The notes beneath the pieces are model-generated. The model did no database searches and had not been told where the DNA came from. It worked only from the letters and a program-made list of their open reading frames with translations. The position numbers and the translations under genes are program-made. Positions 21,368-21,373 of a DNA stretch of 21,373 bases are shown in pieces. Source of the stretch: a virus; the IMG/VR virus record IMGVR_UViG_3300032334_000357, positions 1 to 21,373 of that record; one strand, written 5' to 3'. How positions within the stretch are numbered: position 1 is the first letter of the stretch; every line of letters starts with the position of its first letter.

Positions 21368-21373
21368 ATGTAT

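Larger units (their letters stand above)
21066..21373. other. 308-base G-tract-rich leader upstream of terL
   Basis: No convincing gene is present. The minus strand carries repeated runs of four to six G in otherwise A/T-rich DNA (near 21098, 21144, 21174, 21181, 21272 and 21295), which is unlike the rest of the window. It holds three degenerate repeats and a GC hairpin at the right edge. It could be a packaging (pac/cos) site, a transcription control region or a decayed gene end. The window ends inside it. Confidence 0.7.

Noticed and set aside
21247-21369. 40-residue minus-strand ORF at the right edge (MWAGPTPDDIEVPMGF...)
   Set aside because: Part of it (MGFQITF) resembles a translation of the next repeat copy (MGLKITF), but that copy is closed by stops on both sides, so the likeness comes from the DNA repeat. 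It could be the end of a gene outside the window, but there is no support.

Overview
This window is part of the late (virion) gene region of a tailed bacteriophage. It is A/T-rich, and every convincing gene lies on the minus strand, so transcription runs from the right end of the window (position 21065) to the left edge. The gene families present are the portal and gpT-like capsid pair, the small DUF6321/DUF6496/DUF5872-type proteins, a phage GroES and several 2-oxoglutarate/Fe(II) oxygenases. This mix is typical of uncultured marine phages of AT-rich hosts such as SAR11 or picocyanobacteria; the host itself is an inference. No tape-measure, tail-sheath or tail-tube gene is visible. There is a P22 gp4-like adaptor and a short-tail adaptor, so a podovirus-like particle is the simplest reading.

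In order of transcription: (1) 21066-21373 is a non-coding leader with three degenerate G-tract repeats. (2) 16259-21065 encodes the large terminase, an acidic Gly/Ser/Asp-rich protein, a 46-residue protein and an 821-residue portal. (3) 13215-16226 encodes a DUF6496-like protein, a membrane protein of the 3TM-holin type and a run of small lysine-rich proteins. Three of these share a C-terminal tail motif and one carries a canonical EF-hand/dockerin loop. (4) 9778-13276 encodes a GroES-like co-chaperonin, a scaffold, two capsid-associated proteins and the major capsid protein, closed by a strong hairpin. (5) 3578-9709 encodes small neck and virion proteins, the head-tail adaptors, a repeat protein and a glycine-rich tail fibre. 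(6) 1-3574 encodes two or three uncharacterised proteins and four putative non-heme-iron oxygenases in a row, most of them overlapping by 4-14 bases; the last runs off the left edge.

The genes form one tightly packed late programme: package DNA, build and fold the capsid (with a phage-encoded GroES to work with host GroEL), fit the neck and fibre, then express an accessory oxygenase cassette that may modify virion or host molecules. The most unusual parts are the four-oxygenase cassette, the shared tail motif in the small basic proteins, and the repeated leader in front of the terminase. No integrase, replication gene, endolysin, tRNA or CRISPR array was seen.
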